The position numbers and the translations under genes were made by a program. Below the pieces are notes generated by a model, which saw only the letters and a list, made by a program, of their open reading frames with translations, was not told the DNA's origin and did no database searches. Positions 31,829-42,216 of a DNA stretch of 64,000 nucleotides are shown piece by piece. How positions within the stretch are numbered: position 1 is the stretch's first letter; every line of letters begins with the position of its first letter. The DNA comes from Sequoia sempervirens (Eukaryota > Streptophyta > Pinopsida > Cupressales > Cupressaceae), in contig VDFB02373365.1 in NCBI GenBank assembly GCA_007258455.2, positions 223,547,353 through 223,611,352 of the forward strand, in the 5' to 3' direction.

Positions 31829-34609
31829 CTAAAAATGTTGGATTTTATGACTCAAAGCTTTACATTCATTAGTGGAGTGACCATGAACTCTATGATAGGT
31901 GCATAATGAAGTCTTGTAAGCGCATTTCTTGTGAGTTCTGGGAGGGAGGGTGATCAAGTGATCTTGGAGGAGTATCGACAAGATACACTCTTGATCAATG
32001 GTAGAAGGTGGTCTTGTGGCTTGCATCAAAGATACATCTTGCTTAGTAGTAGATGTCATACTTACACAAGTCTCTCTAGATTGCAAGATTTTTTTCTCAC
32101 TCTTATGAGAGGAGGGAAAATCTAGCAAATGTAAATCATTGGTGTCTTGCAAGATGACATTGACATTAAGCGAAGGTGTAGTTGTTTGTTTCATGTTTGG
32201 ATGATGTTCAAGACCACTAGTGTGGAGGTGTTCAATTAAGAATAATGTAGGAGTATGTGTTGTGAGATTGTTGATGGTGAGTGAAGGTTTGGCAATCTCT
32301 ATTACAAGACAATAGCCAAGACCATGAGTTGTTTGCTATTTGATAGGGTCAATAGGGTTGCATATACCTTATTCATTAGCACCACATCCTTTTCCGCTAT
32401 ATCCAAGTTATTTCATGAGCTCATAACCTTTTCCATAAAGCTTTTTCATTGCTTTGGAATCGGGTGGTTGTTTATTATTGTGTTCGTCAAAGGTTGTTGT
32501 GTAGTTTTCTTCTTTGTCTAAAGTGGTTAAGGTGGATGCTTTTGAAGGGTCATCTGCATTTTCATTTTACCTATTTGAATTTTTGTGTATGATCTTATAC
32601 TTTCCCATGAAGTCATGTTCAAAATCCAAGGAACCCCAATCATCGTCTAATAGCTTCGTGGCTTGTTCACTATGTTGTTGTTTGTCCTTTTGTTGTGCAA
32701 GTTCCACTTGTGTGGTTGGTGTTAATGTGTTCAAGGGGTTCTCTTTGGTTTTCTCAAGTTGCAAGACACTATAAGGCTCGTGATTAGCGTCGAGTGTGCA
32801 CACTTTTCCATTGTTGATGTATTTCATTTTTCGATGAAGAGTGGAAGGCACACCATTCATAGCATGAATCCATGGCCTGCCTAGAAGAAGGTTATATGAA
32901 AGATCATGAGGCATAACCTAGATTGGTGTGTTCAATGTGACTTCTCCAACTGTAATAGGTAAAGTGATCACACCAAGTGGTGTCTTTTCGACATTGTCAA
33001 AGCCTTTAATAGATAAATATTCAAGTTGAATTTTTGATTTATCCACATGAAGCCTTTCCAAAAGGTTTACACTACACACATTAAGGGCTGATCCATTGCC
33101 AATAAGGGTTTTCTTTATCCCTATTCGATTGTATCGAGCAATGATCATGAAAGATTCATTTTGTTTTTGCACTTCCAAAGGGGGGAGTTCACTTTGGTGG
33201 AAAAGAATGTCAACATTTATTCCTTGGATCATGGCTGCTATGTCAGTTGGTTGCGCATTAGAAGGAACATGAACTTGTTGTAAGGTTGCTTGGATCATGT
33301 TGTGATAGTGAGGGGAGGCTTGAATAAGATCCCACAATGATGTCTTAGTAGGACTATTCTTTAGTTGTTCGACAAGATTGTACTCCTTCCCAGTAGGAAG
33401 ACCTGGTAAGAAAGGTCTAGAGGGGATAGGATTAGGAAAAGGTAAGGGTGTTGGGGTTGGTTGCGGTGGTTTTTGTGGGTTATTTCGAGTGTTATATGTA
33501 TGAGTAATGGTATTATAACTCAGTTGCTGCGACACATTAGTTTGAGGTGGGTAGAGGGTGAATTCAGGTTTGTGCGGAGTTTGTTTGTGTGAAGGGGGAT
33601 AAAGGATGAGTTGAGGTTGAATAATATTAACATCCCTTGGAAAATGAGAGTCTAACATAGGCTCTCCATCTCTTTTCAAGGGTATAATATTATTATCAAT
33701 GTTATCTTTTCCTTGTAAGATGATATTCTCCCTAGAAGGAAAGTGTTTAGGAGAACAACAAACCTCATGTTTTTTACAATTAAGGCTTGGTTCATCCAAA
33801 CTAACTTCATCACAACTAAGGTAATTATTAATGGTTGAATGTGTTTGATGATTGATAGTGGGGAGAGTAGAAGAAGAATCTAGTTGATTGTCGGTTGTTT
33901 CTAAGGTCTCATTCTCTTGTACCATTTTATCTACCTGACTAGGAGAGCTTGTAATATGTTTATCCAAGTTTGAAAGTTGTAAAACAACTTCATCACAAGT
34001 GGGGGAGGAATCAAGAGAAGGACCACTATGGTTGTCAAATAGGTTGTCCCAAATGGTAGGAGCATTAGGGAATGGAGGATCAAGGGTTTCATGATTCGTA
34101 ATAGGGACGTCTTCTAACACCAACCTATCCTCTTTACATCGAGGAGAGATATTAGGAGATGGAAAAATTTGATTGTCATGACCATGGAGACTTGGTAAGG
34201 TGATGTTTATGAATATTTCTATGATCTCATGTTCTTGTTGTCTAACATATTCCAAAGGGGAATGAGGAGATGGAAAATCAAGACCCTCAAGAATTGTAAC
34301 TTCCTTCACCAAGATACCTTCGTCACTAATAGGAGAGGTATCAGGGGAAGAACAAGTAGGATTGTGATGATTGTCTACACTACCATTCTCACCAATGGGA
34401 AATCTAAGATTAAGGATTTTACCAAGGGTTTGATCATGTTTCTTAAAGTCCTCATTGTTGTAATCAAAAGTGAACTCATAAGAGGGAATGTTGTACTTAT
34501 ACAATCCACTATTGACGAAATCAAAGCCACATCTTTTGAAAGAAAACTTGTTATTATGGAAAAGTGCAATGCAATGACTTAAAATGTGATTTTTAAATGC
34601 AATTATCAT
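31829..34609 (-). pseudogene. element Y polyprotein: protease + G-patch-like + Cys/His motif, five nonsense codons
   Basis: A single minus-strand phase runs 927 codons with no frameshift and only five stops. The N-terminal 350 residues are acidic and Ser/Pro/Asn-rich, with recurring SP-x-C-x-E-type motifs (SPTCDEVVL, SPRCKEDRLVLED, LSCDEVSLDE), then a Pro-rich stretch. TSLWDLIQASPHYHNMIQAT is Tat-like pre-protease. The protease has LIGNGSALNVC, with Gly (33098-33100) where the catalytic Asp is expected, and YNLLLGRPWIHAM. About 32300-32450 encodes KLYGKGYELMK, LGYSGKGCGANE, GICNPIDPIK and HGLGY, a G-patch-like domain. The end has CTYHRVHGHSTNECKALSHK. All five stops sit where Gln is plausible. 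Confidence 0.75.
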
Positions 34610-35464
34610 ATGTGAAATAACGTAATTTTCTGATTACATTATGCATCAACTTGAAATATGAAATGTGGGAAATACAAATTTGAAATTAAACAATGCATGA
34701 AATGAGATAATTTAGGCTATATCTAATGAAATACATGTTACAAAAACTCAGCCAATTGACACAGATAGGTAATAGCACCAAACAGAAGCTTTAAAACAGG
34801 GTTTTCATCTCTGTAAAAGGCTATTTTAGGGGTGAACAGGGACTAATTCGCCCAAGGTGGCGACTTAGTCCTAGTAGGGATTTTTGTGAGATTTTGCAAA
34901 TTTTTCTGAAGGATTTTGATGGTCTCTGTATTGTACAATGCAGTGCTAAGATGCAAATGCAAAATTTTATATATTTTCAATGATTTAAGATGCAAAAATG
35001 CTTGTAATTGAAATGATTTCAAAATGACTACTCTAAATTGATGTTTTTGATTTAAATGCATAAAACAAATGTTCTCAAAAGTTTCCATAATTATAGTGTA
35101 TGATACTAGGAGGCTTAGGAAGCACAAAAATGAGGTTTCTGATGCTATATCAGACACTGAAAAATCTAGACTGGGACTAAGTCGCTCAGACTGGTGAATT
35201 AGTCCTAGTTAGGGTTTTTTGCAAAATTTCAAGGAATTTTTAATGGATTTTGATGTTTTAGATGTGGTATGATGCAGACCTAAGATGAAAATGCAAATTT
35301 ATAGAAAATTTTAATGATTTTAGATGTAAAAAATACAACCTAAATGCACTTTTTAATGAAGGAAAAGTTTGAAACCTAGCATGCAAATTAATCTATGCAA
35401 ACCCTAATGCAAGGGAAATGCAAGCTAGATCTATGATGGACTCAAAATCATAAAATAAGAGTAT
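34610..35464 (-). other. element Y 5' leader
   Basis: Non-coding, AT-rich, between PBS and long frame. Two partly similar segments (about 34836-34990 and 35170-35310) each start with a GGGACTAA...TTAGTCC hairpin followed by GTTTTTTG/ATTTTTGTG and TTTTGATG. This is an internal degenerate duplication of about 335-bp period. Confidence 0.6.
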
Positions 35465-35486
35465 GCAAATGTGAGGTTCACCAAAA
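35465..35486 (-). other. element Y primer binding site candidate
   Basis: On the minus strand TGGTGAACCTCACATTTGC follows the LTR end after a few bases. It would pair with a tRNA ending GTGAGGTTCACCA. I cannot assign the tRNA from memory. Confidence 0.45.
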
Positions 35487-37137
35487 TGTAGACAATGATT
35501 TTGGTGAACCAAATGCTCTCTTGCACTTCTAGGGTTTTTCACCTAAAAGGAGAGAGATGTGGGCCAAAATGCTAATGTCTACACTCAAGATTAATGTAAA
35601 AGGGATGCAATGTATTTAAATGTGATGTCTAAATGCAATAAGCTGAAAGAAAGATGGCTTATTGATGTTAAATCTAAGAAATGTGAAGTGCTGGAAAACA
35701 CAGTGTTTTATGCAAACATGCTATAAATGACCTAGAAATGCAAACAAAACTAGATAGAAAGCTATGAAACAGAATGTGTGCACTTGGAAACTGATGAAGA
35801 ATAGAATGGAGATTGCAGAGACTTCTGAAATTCTGAAAAATCTAACTTTTGAACCAACTGGGGACACTTACGCCAAGTTGGGCGACTTAGTCCCAGATCA
35901 AGGAAACTGGTCTAGAGCTCATTTTAGCCAAATGGGTATCCAAATCTACAAAAATTTCTGAAAAACTAGTTCAGTGGGACTAAGTTTCCACTAGTGGTAA
36001 CTTAGTCCACTTTTGAATTTTTGAAAATTCGGAAGTGGAAACGAATGCCCTAGGTTTGTGCTCTAGTTTCCCACAGGTGTCCGCTTCTAAAACTCTGATT
36101 TTTGGGCCTGAAAGTGAATTTTTATTAATAATTTGATTTTTTCAACAAGGAGATGTCTTCAATGAATCTTCAACCTAATCTTGAATGATCTTCAAACCCT
36201 TAAAGTTCCTAAATCTACAAGCACACAAGACAAGAAGGAGAAATGTTGAATGTTAGGGAATGGGGGTTTGCCTTGGTCAAACCCCTTTTTAGGTAACTAA
36301 ACCAAAATGAGGAAATGAGATAATGAAGCATGAAACAATGGAGTTAGTGCCTTGCCATGGTGATAGATCTTGAATTTCTGCAACAATAGTTGACGAATCT
36401 GCCCTTGAATGTCTTAGGAAGCTATCTTGATGTCTTGCAATGATAAAACCCTAGCTTGCTTGACTTGAGAACATGATGAGTGATGAATGATAAAGAGTTA
36501 TGACTTAAGATGAGTTAGGAGATGGAAAAATGAGGAAAAAAACCTTATTTATACACAATTATGCCTAAATTCCCAAAAATACCTCATCACAGGCCGACCT
36601 TAGGTCTTAAGGAGTAAAAACCCGAAAGAAATTTGAATTAATTTTGAATTTTGTGCCACATGGGACTAAGTCACCCAAGATGGCGACTTAGTCCACCTGG
36701 GAAATTTTGATTGGATGTCAAGGATTAAGATACATTATTAAATGTTGTTTATCGGGTTCTTCTTCGACAAGACACTTAATTAAGGCCTGTAAGTGCATAA
36801 AGGGGCCATTTAAAACATAAGAAAGGTGTAAATATTGATGACAAGCCTAGGAAAGTGTGAAAGTTTGTTACAATACTTTACAACACTTTGAAATAGGTCT
36901 TGGTAAGGTTATTTAGGTGAATTATAACATTATGGTCTTAGAAAAGTGTGAAGATGTGTTACAACACCTTACAACACCTTTACAAGACATCAATAAATGC
37001 AATTTATTGAGTTTGCAAGGGTCCAAGACTTAGTGTGGATGTGTAAAACACCTCACAACACCAAATCAAGGCCTCATTAAGTCCAATTTGTCATTAATTA
37101 TTCCCATATCAAGCAAACTATACACTTTTTGGTGACA
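35487..37137 (-). repeat. element Y LTR (right; 5' LTR in element sense)
   Basis: 1,651 bp from TGTAGACAATG to TTTTTGGTGACA, partner of 28959-30602. Differences are scattered substitutions and short indels, a few percent by eye. Confidence 0.93.
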
Positions 37138-37232
37138 CACCCTGCATTGGGGGAATAAGCCCCCCAGACCTTGTAGGGGGGCATACCCCCCCTCCCACAC
37201 TTACATATCAATAGTAAACCTTATGTAATTGC
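37138..37232 (-). repeat. element X, right part
   Basis: A short segment with G/C runs (GGGGGAATAAGCCCCCCAG, GTAGGGGGGCATACCCCCC), similar in style to the segment left of Y. It is followed by the second copy of the 14-bp flanking direct repeat. Confidence 0.5.
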
Positions 37233-37246
37233 AAGGTTGAGACACA

Positions 37247-38668
37247 TTTTCCTAACACTTGTAAATAAAAATCCATTTCTAGAATAAGGTTCGTGACAAA
37301 ATATTAATGAGTTCTTTTTCTAGTATGGACCAAGGAAGGTGACTAGCAAGACTCCTCCATCAATGGAGAAAGAAAGTGAAGCTCTCACCATTTTTTCATT
37401 TGGTATTGTAAAGGTTGAGCTTTGAAAGTTCACGTTCTATGTTATATGAGAAATGGTTTACAAATTTCTCAACTAGTTGTGCAAAAGTGGTAATGGACCC
37501 ATGAGGTAGGTGTGAAAACCATTAAAGCACTTTTCCTCCCAAAACTTGAGGAAAAATTATCATAAGATATATGTTTCTATAGGCCACTTCTTAACATTCC
37601 TTGAAAAATTCATTTACATGGTCATGTGGGTCTCTTTTTCCTTTGTATTTTTCTAATTTTGGGACTTCAAAAATTTGAGGGAATGGTACTAGTGTTATTG
37701 ACTCATCAAAAGGGTAGGGACATAGCTCTTTAAATTTATATGTTGATAGGTGGGTTGAAATCTAGGTGGTATATATTGTTGTTGATGAATGCATTGGGTT
37801 GTGTTTAGGGGAGATAAATACTATTATTGTTGTTGAAATGATGGTTGCTGGTAAGTGGGTTAAAATGTTATGGGTGATGGGCGATAGAATGTTATGGATG
37901 CTTGTGATGAGGTGTGATATGGAATCATGGTTAGTTGAGAACGTGTTGGTTGTGGTATGGATAAAGATGGTAAATATTGAATTAATTATGACATGGATAG
38001 GAATACTATTTGTTATGGAGGAATATTTTGGCTGGTTAAAGTGGATTGGATTTTAAGATGAATGGGGTTAGAATATGTGATTTGTTTTGAGGTAGTCGAA
38101 ATCAAGGTTCTATCATAAGTGAGAGGACTAGATGATGATGTACTAGGAAAATTGACTAAAACTTTCTCTATATGGGATAATTATTGAAGGGGTAGTTATT
38201 TTTTGTGAAGGCTCATATAGTGGATTTTGGAAGGTGGAGTTGATATGGGTTCTTTTTGAATGAGGTTATTAAGTTTGGATTGATCAAAGTTAGGGGAGAG
38301 TGTGGTTATTTTTTGTGAATGATCATATAATGGATTTTGGAAGGTAGAGGTGATATGAGTTCTTTTATAATGAGGTTATTAAGTTTAGACCAACAAAAGT
38401 TAGGGGAGAGTGTGGTTCCCTCTATGATTTTTTCTAGGAAACACATTTTATGTAAGTTCCCAAGGTGGTCCAAAAGGTTTTTGCAAGGTCATCTTCCATA
38501 AATTTTGTAAACCTAGGAGAATAATTTGGTTGGTTTACCATATCTTCATTTATCTCATGATGGATATAGGCTTGTAAGTTCACCTTGGGTATAATAAATA
38601 GGTGTAGAGGAGTTTGGGCTGTTTTGTTCCATGTTATTTTTGGCTTGCAACCTAGTGATGGGTGGCAT
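37247..38668 (-). pseudogene. Tat-like gag of element Z, N-terminal part and core, broken
   Basis: Probable start ATG at 38668 (MPPITRLQAKNNMEQNSPNS, resembling MVQTRSQQKKNMEANKA of the 45-kb Tat element). It continues with NLQAYIHHEINEDMVNQPNY, then Gln/Tyr/Pro-rich text. The core at about 37290-37700 has PYPFDESITLVPFPQIFEVP, KLEKYKGKRDPHDHVNEFF, WFSHLPHGSITTFAQLVEKF and FSYNI, parallel to 46775-47101. Stops are scattered. It is cut at 37247 by an insertion and resumes at 28438. Confidence 0.82.
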
Positions 38669-38700
38669 GAACCTATAACTCTATTTTTTATTTTGTTTTG

Positions 38701-40233
38701 GGGTTTTATGATTATTTTTTAGTTTTATAAATTAAGTTATGAAATGACAAAAATATAAAATATTAAATCTTAGAAAGGATAACTTTCCCCTTTTAGCTTA
38801 AAGCATTGAGGTTTAATCTAACATTGACAAACATGAAAGAAACAATAATAGTCATAATACTATTTAATTAGTTGTGTTGATCCTTCTAGGCCCACATATA
38901 TGATATCTATTGAGTAATGGATAGCTAGGGAATGCAAGGTCATGTACCACCTATGCACACCTTACCTTGGAGGGAAAAACATCACCAAAATTTATCTCTA
39001 TCTCCCCACTCCAAAAATACATTATTCGTAATTTCTTGGGCCTAATTGGTATCCAATCCACCATATGGAAGGATGAATTAAGGTCTTAAACTAGAATAAA
39101 TAGGATTCTAGGGGTATCCTCTATATACCACAAGGGTCTATAAGGCGTAATCTATGAAGATAAAATTGAAAAATATCAAAATTCTAGGAGAAGAGGGTAA
39201 CCCACTCTTCTCCTTCACTCTTGAAGGTATAAAGTTCTTTAAGGTTTAGCCTGAATGACAAGATTCTAACTTTTAAGAGACACTTGATTCAACCCTTGCT
39301 CTTTATACTCCATTGAAATACTAGAGTTGAGTTCATACCCTTGGTGATGAAATCCAATTCAAGCCTCCTAAAAATAAATTTTAGAAGTTGGCACTTGTTT
39401 ATGATCCTCAAGATCATCGAAAAGAACAAGATGGGAGCATACACAATATAACACTTCAAGATTAAAAGATAATGTTAAATTAATTAACCAACTACAAATG
39501 TGAAAGTTAATTTTAATCAAGCAAGAAATGATTATAAAACACAGAAAAGAGGGCATGGAAAATATAAATAAAAGAGGTCTATAAACAAGTCTTCTTTAGT
39601 TCATTATATAAAACCACAATATTAGAAGTTTGAAAGTTTTATTCTCTAATTTGTGAGAGATAGTTTTCAATTTTTTATTCTTTGGTCAAAAAATAGTGTT
39701 GTATTCAAAGAGTTAGCCAAAACATAAAATAAAATGACAACATCATATTTTCTTGATTTTTTGATAATTTTAAAAAAATCCATTGAAATTGGACTTCATA
39801 TATAAATGTTACAAATATTCAAAGTTTTAAAATGAAGTATATAATTAAGAAAAATATGCCTAATTAATCACTAGTTCTTAATCTAAAAAAATGACCTAGT
39901 CCACCATATAGGGCTCAAAACTAACTTTTCAATGCCTATAAGAAATAAAAAACTCAGTTAGCATGGGAAAATTTATATTCTTTTTAGTGGAAGGGAGTTT
40001 TTGAAAAAAAAGAAAAGGGGCATGGGTCAAGTCTTTATCTAAGTGGTTAAACCTATGTTAATTGAATATACAACCAAAAAGTAAGAAAATTAAGAAAATT
40101 AATTCTTAATAAAATAGAAATGTGTAGCAATTAAATTATATTCTAAAATGTACAAATCCATATAAATATACAAATCACCAAAGAAATAGCCCAAAAAATA
40201 ATCTTTTTGTTTAAATATTTTATTGCACCAAAA
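38701..40233. other. gene-free stretch, possibly Z leader and LTR
   Basis: AT-rich DNA without a coding frame of note. By position it should hold the 5' leader and LTR of Z, but no second copy exists here to prove it. Confidence 0.35.
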
Positions 40234-40955
40234 TGTTGGGATTAGGTGTTGTACACCTTGCATAAAATGAAATGTTATAATTTTGTAATTAAATAAATAT
40301 TTAGTGTAGTGCATCTAGGAGGTGTGTTTAACCACATTAGATATTTATTTGGGGTCACTTATAAAGTTGTATGTAACATTGGGTTAATTATTTTATGTGT
40401 GGGAGACATAAAATAATTAATTGGGAAAAAGTATTTAATGTTTGTATCAAAAAGTAAATGAGGGGTCAATGGTTTTGTGTACTCATGGTTTTGAGCAACA
40501 TGGTTTTATCTTACCACTTGTTTGTATTTGTGTGAGCTTGTGTCTATAAAAGAAAACACATGTTTAGTGGTTAAGGCATGTTGGGTGAGTGGACTATCAC
40601 AATATTGAGTCTTTTTGAGGAGTGCATATGTGAAGCAAGACATGGGATGTGTGGATTCATGCTTGGACACATGGAGGATGCACAAGAGAGGCTTGATGTT
40701 TCAGAAGTGTTTATTGTAACTCTGTAAGTGCATGCATTATTTTATTGTTGAATAATAGATAGAGTATAAATGCTTTTGGAGGTTGGGTTTTTCCCTATTG
40801 AGGATTTTCCTAGGGTATATCTTATGTTATCTTGTGAATTGTCTATTTGATATTTGCATTATAATTATTCTATAAACTTGCATGCATGCTTTTCTCTCAT
40901 GGGGTTGCAAAGGAAATGGATTTAACATTCTAGGTATTATACATGTATTTCCTAA
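40234..40955 (+). repeat. element W 5' LTR (interrupted near its end)
   Basis: It starts TGTTGGGATTAGG, has a TATAAAAG box at 40545-40552, and runs to the CCTAA target site at 40951-40955. The last few bases lie beyond the nested element (59784-59787). Confidence 0.8.
40545..40552 (+). promoter_or_regulatory. TATA box in W 5' LTR
   Basis: TATAAAAG within GTCTATAAAAGAAAAC, at a suitable place in the LTR. The matching part of the 3' LTR lies outside the window. Confidence 0.5.
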
Positions 40956-42198
40956 TGTATACATGGAAAATATAATGACACACTTGATCCTGGTTACTAA
41001 CATCGTTTTGTCTTGAATCATCTTGTTAGCTAATCATCACTCTTCATCCCTTAATTAAATAAATCATCATTTATCTGATTAAGTCATTCTCTCTTGTTAA
41101 TTAAATAAATCAATGTTATTTGATTAGCCCTCCTTTGTCTATTTAATTAAATAATTCATTTTATTTGATTAAATCTCTAAAGTCATCTTATTAAATTAAA
41201 TAAATCAAACCTTATTTGATTTAATCTGACATCATCCTCTTTAATTAAATAAATCAAAATCCTTTATTTAATTAAATCTAAATCATATTCTCCTCAACTT
41301 TGATTTAAATCAACCCAAAAATATAAATCAAATTGTCACATCATCTAATCCCTCATTAAATTAATTAAATCTTGATTAATTTAATCCTAATCACCTAAAT
41401 CCTCTAGATATTGCCACTTGCACATGAAAATACATTTAATTAATTTATTAAATCCCTATTTTCTCTCAACATGGCATCTTTAGGAGAATATTCCTCCAAG
41501 TTTGAAAATCCCTCCAATTGGATTTGTCCTTCCAACAAGACATTCATTCCCTCTTACATGTCCTTGTGCATTGAACCAAGTGGCATTTAATTCATTCTTT
41601 TCTCCCTCCAACAAGTCATTTCACAAATTTGAAATTCCACCTAATAACATTTATTGTGCACATTCATCAAAATGTGCTCAAGCTTCCTCCATTCACATCT
41701 TGACAAGTGGCACTTGCCCATTGGATGTTGAATGATCCCACATTGCTCCATTTTTCTCATTCCTTCATCTTGTCTTTCTATAAATAGAAGGATTTCCTTT
41801 GTATTTTGGATCCAGAACTTAGAGCAAAGTTACTCTCTTCACATTGAGAGCTAATTTTATCCATTTCATATCAAGTGTTCATCATTTTCATGGTTTCATA
41901 GCAATGTTATGCCAAAATTTCATCAAGGAGCTTCAATCATCATCAAATTTTCATCAAGCTTGCATAGGAGTTGGGAAAGGGACAATTTTCACATCAAATT
42001 GGCACCAATTCTCCCATGGGATTGAGGGTTTGCTTGTTCAAATAGGATTTCAATTACTTTCTTTGCTTTGTTCTTCAATTTCTTTCCTTTTTGAGCATTG
42101 TAGATGAATTTCATGGGGAATCTTGATTCTTACTTGCATTTGATCTAATATTGTGTTTGTTTCTTGTGTTTGTGTAGGTCTAGGATTGGAGTTCTACA
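40956..42198 (+). repeat. Tat element 5' LTR
   Basis: 1,243 bp from TGTATACATGGAAAAT to GGATTGGAGTTCTACA. Its first half contains repeated TTAATTAAATAAATCA blocks (41054-41270). TATAAATAG at 41779-41787. It is longer than the 3' copy by extra TTAATTAAATAAATCA text and a GTTTCTTGT duplication near the end. Confidence 0.95.
41779..41787 (+). promoter_or_regulatory. TATA box in Tat 5' LTR
   Basis: TATAAATAG, conserved at 59372-59380 in the 3' LTR and followed by a region with little length variation between the copies. Confidence 0.65.
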
Positions 42199-42200
42199 TT

Positions 42201-42216
42201 TGGCGCTAGAAGGAGG
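42201..42216 (+). other. Tat element primer binding site
   Basis: TGGCGCTAGAAGGAGG starts two bases after the LTR. It differs from the initiator-Met type used by copia and gypsy-2 here, and would pair with a tRNA ending CCTCCTTCTAGCGCCA. The tRNA is not assigned. Confidence 0.75.

Larger units (their letters stand above)
28959..37137 (-). mobile_element. element Y: two-LTR, gag/RT/INT-less Ty3-like element
   Basis: Two 1.65-kb direct LTRs flank 4.9 kb of internal DNA. Orientation is minus: the purine-rich tract (30603-30621) lies at the left LTR and the PBS-like sequence at the right LTR. The only coding region is one 927-codon frame with pre-protease, protease, G-patch-like and Cys/His segments. 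No gag core, RT, RNase H or integrase, so mobilisation would depend on a partner. I found no matching 5-bp target duplication (CCGCG versus CACCC). Confidence 0.85.
26930..38700 (-). mobile_element. element Z: Tat-like Ty3/gypsy remnant hosting X and Y
   Basis: Gag and protease of one Tat-type element lie in the same orientation on both sides of the X/Y insertion. RT, RNase H and integrase are absent to the left, where AT-rich DNA and an unrelated LINE follow. No LTR pair for Z is recognisable in the window. Confidence 0.7.

Noticed and set aside
32918..32920. Alternative genetic code or programmed readthrough at TAG/TAA in element Y
   Set aside because: The same Gln-to-stop pattern occurs in the unrelated copia, hAT and Tat elements, so mutation of CAA/CAG is the simpler explanation.
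34229..34582. 117-codon plus-strand frame
   Set aside because: Antisense shadow of the long minus-strand frame of element Y.
28954..37142. Target site duplication for element Y
   Set aside because: CCGCG on the left and CACCC on the right do not match, so I do not claim one.
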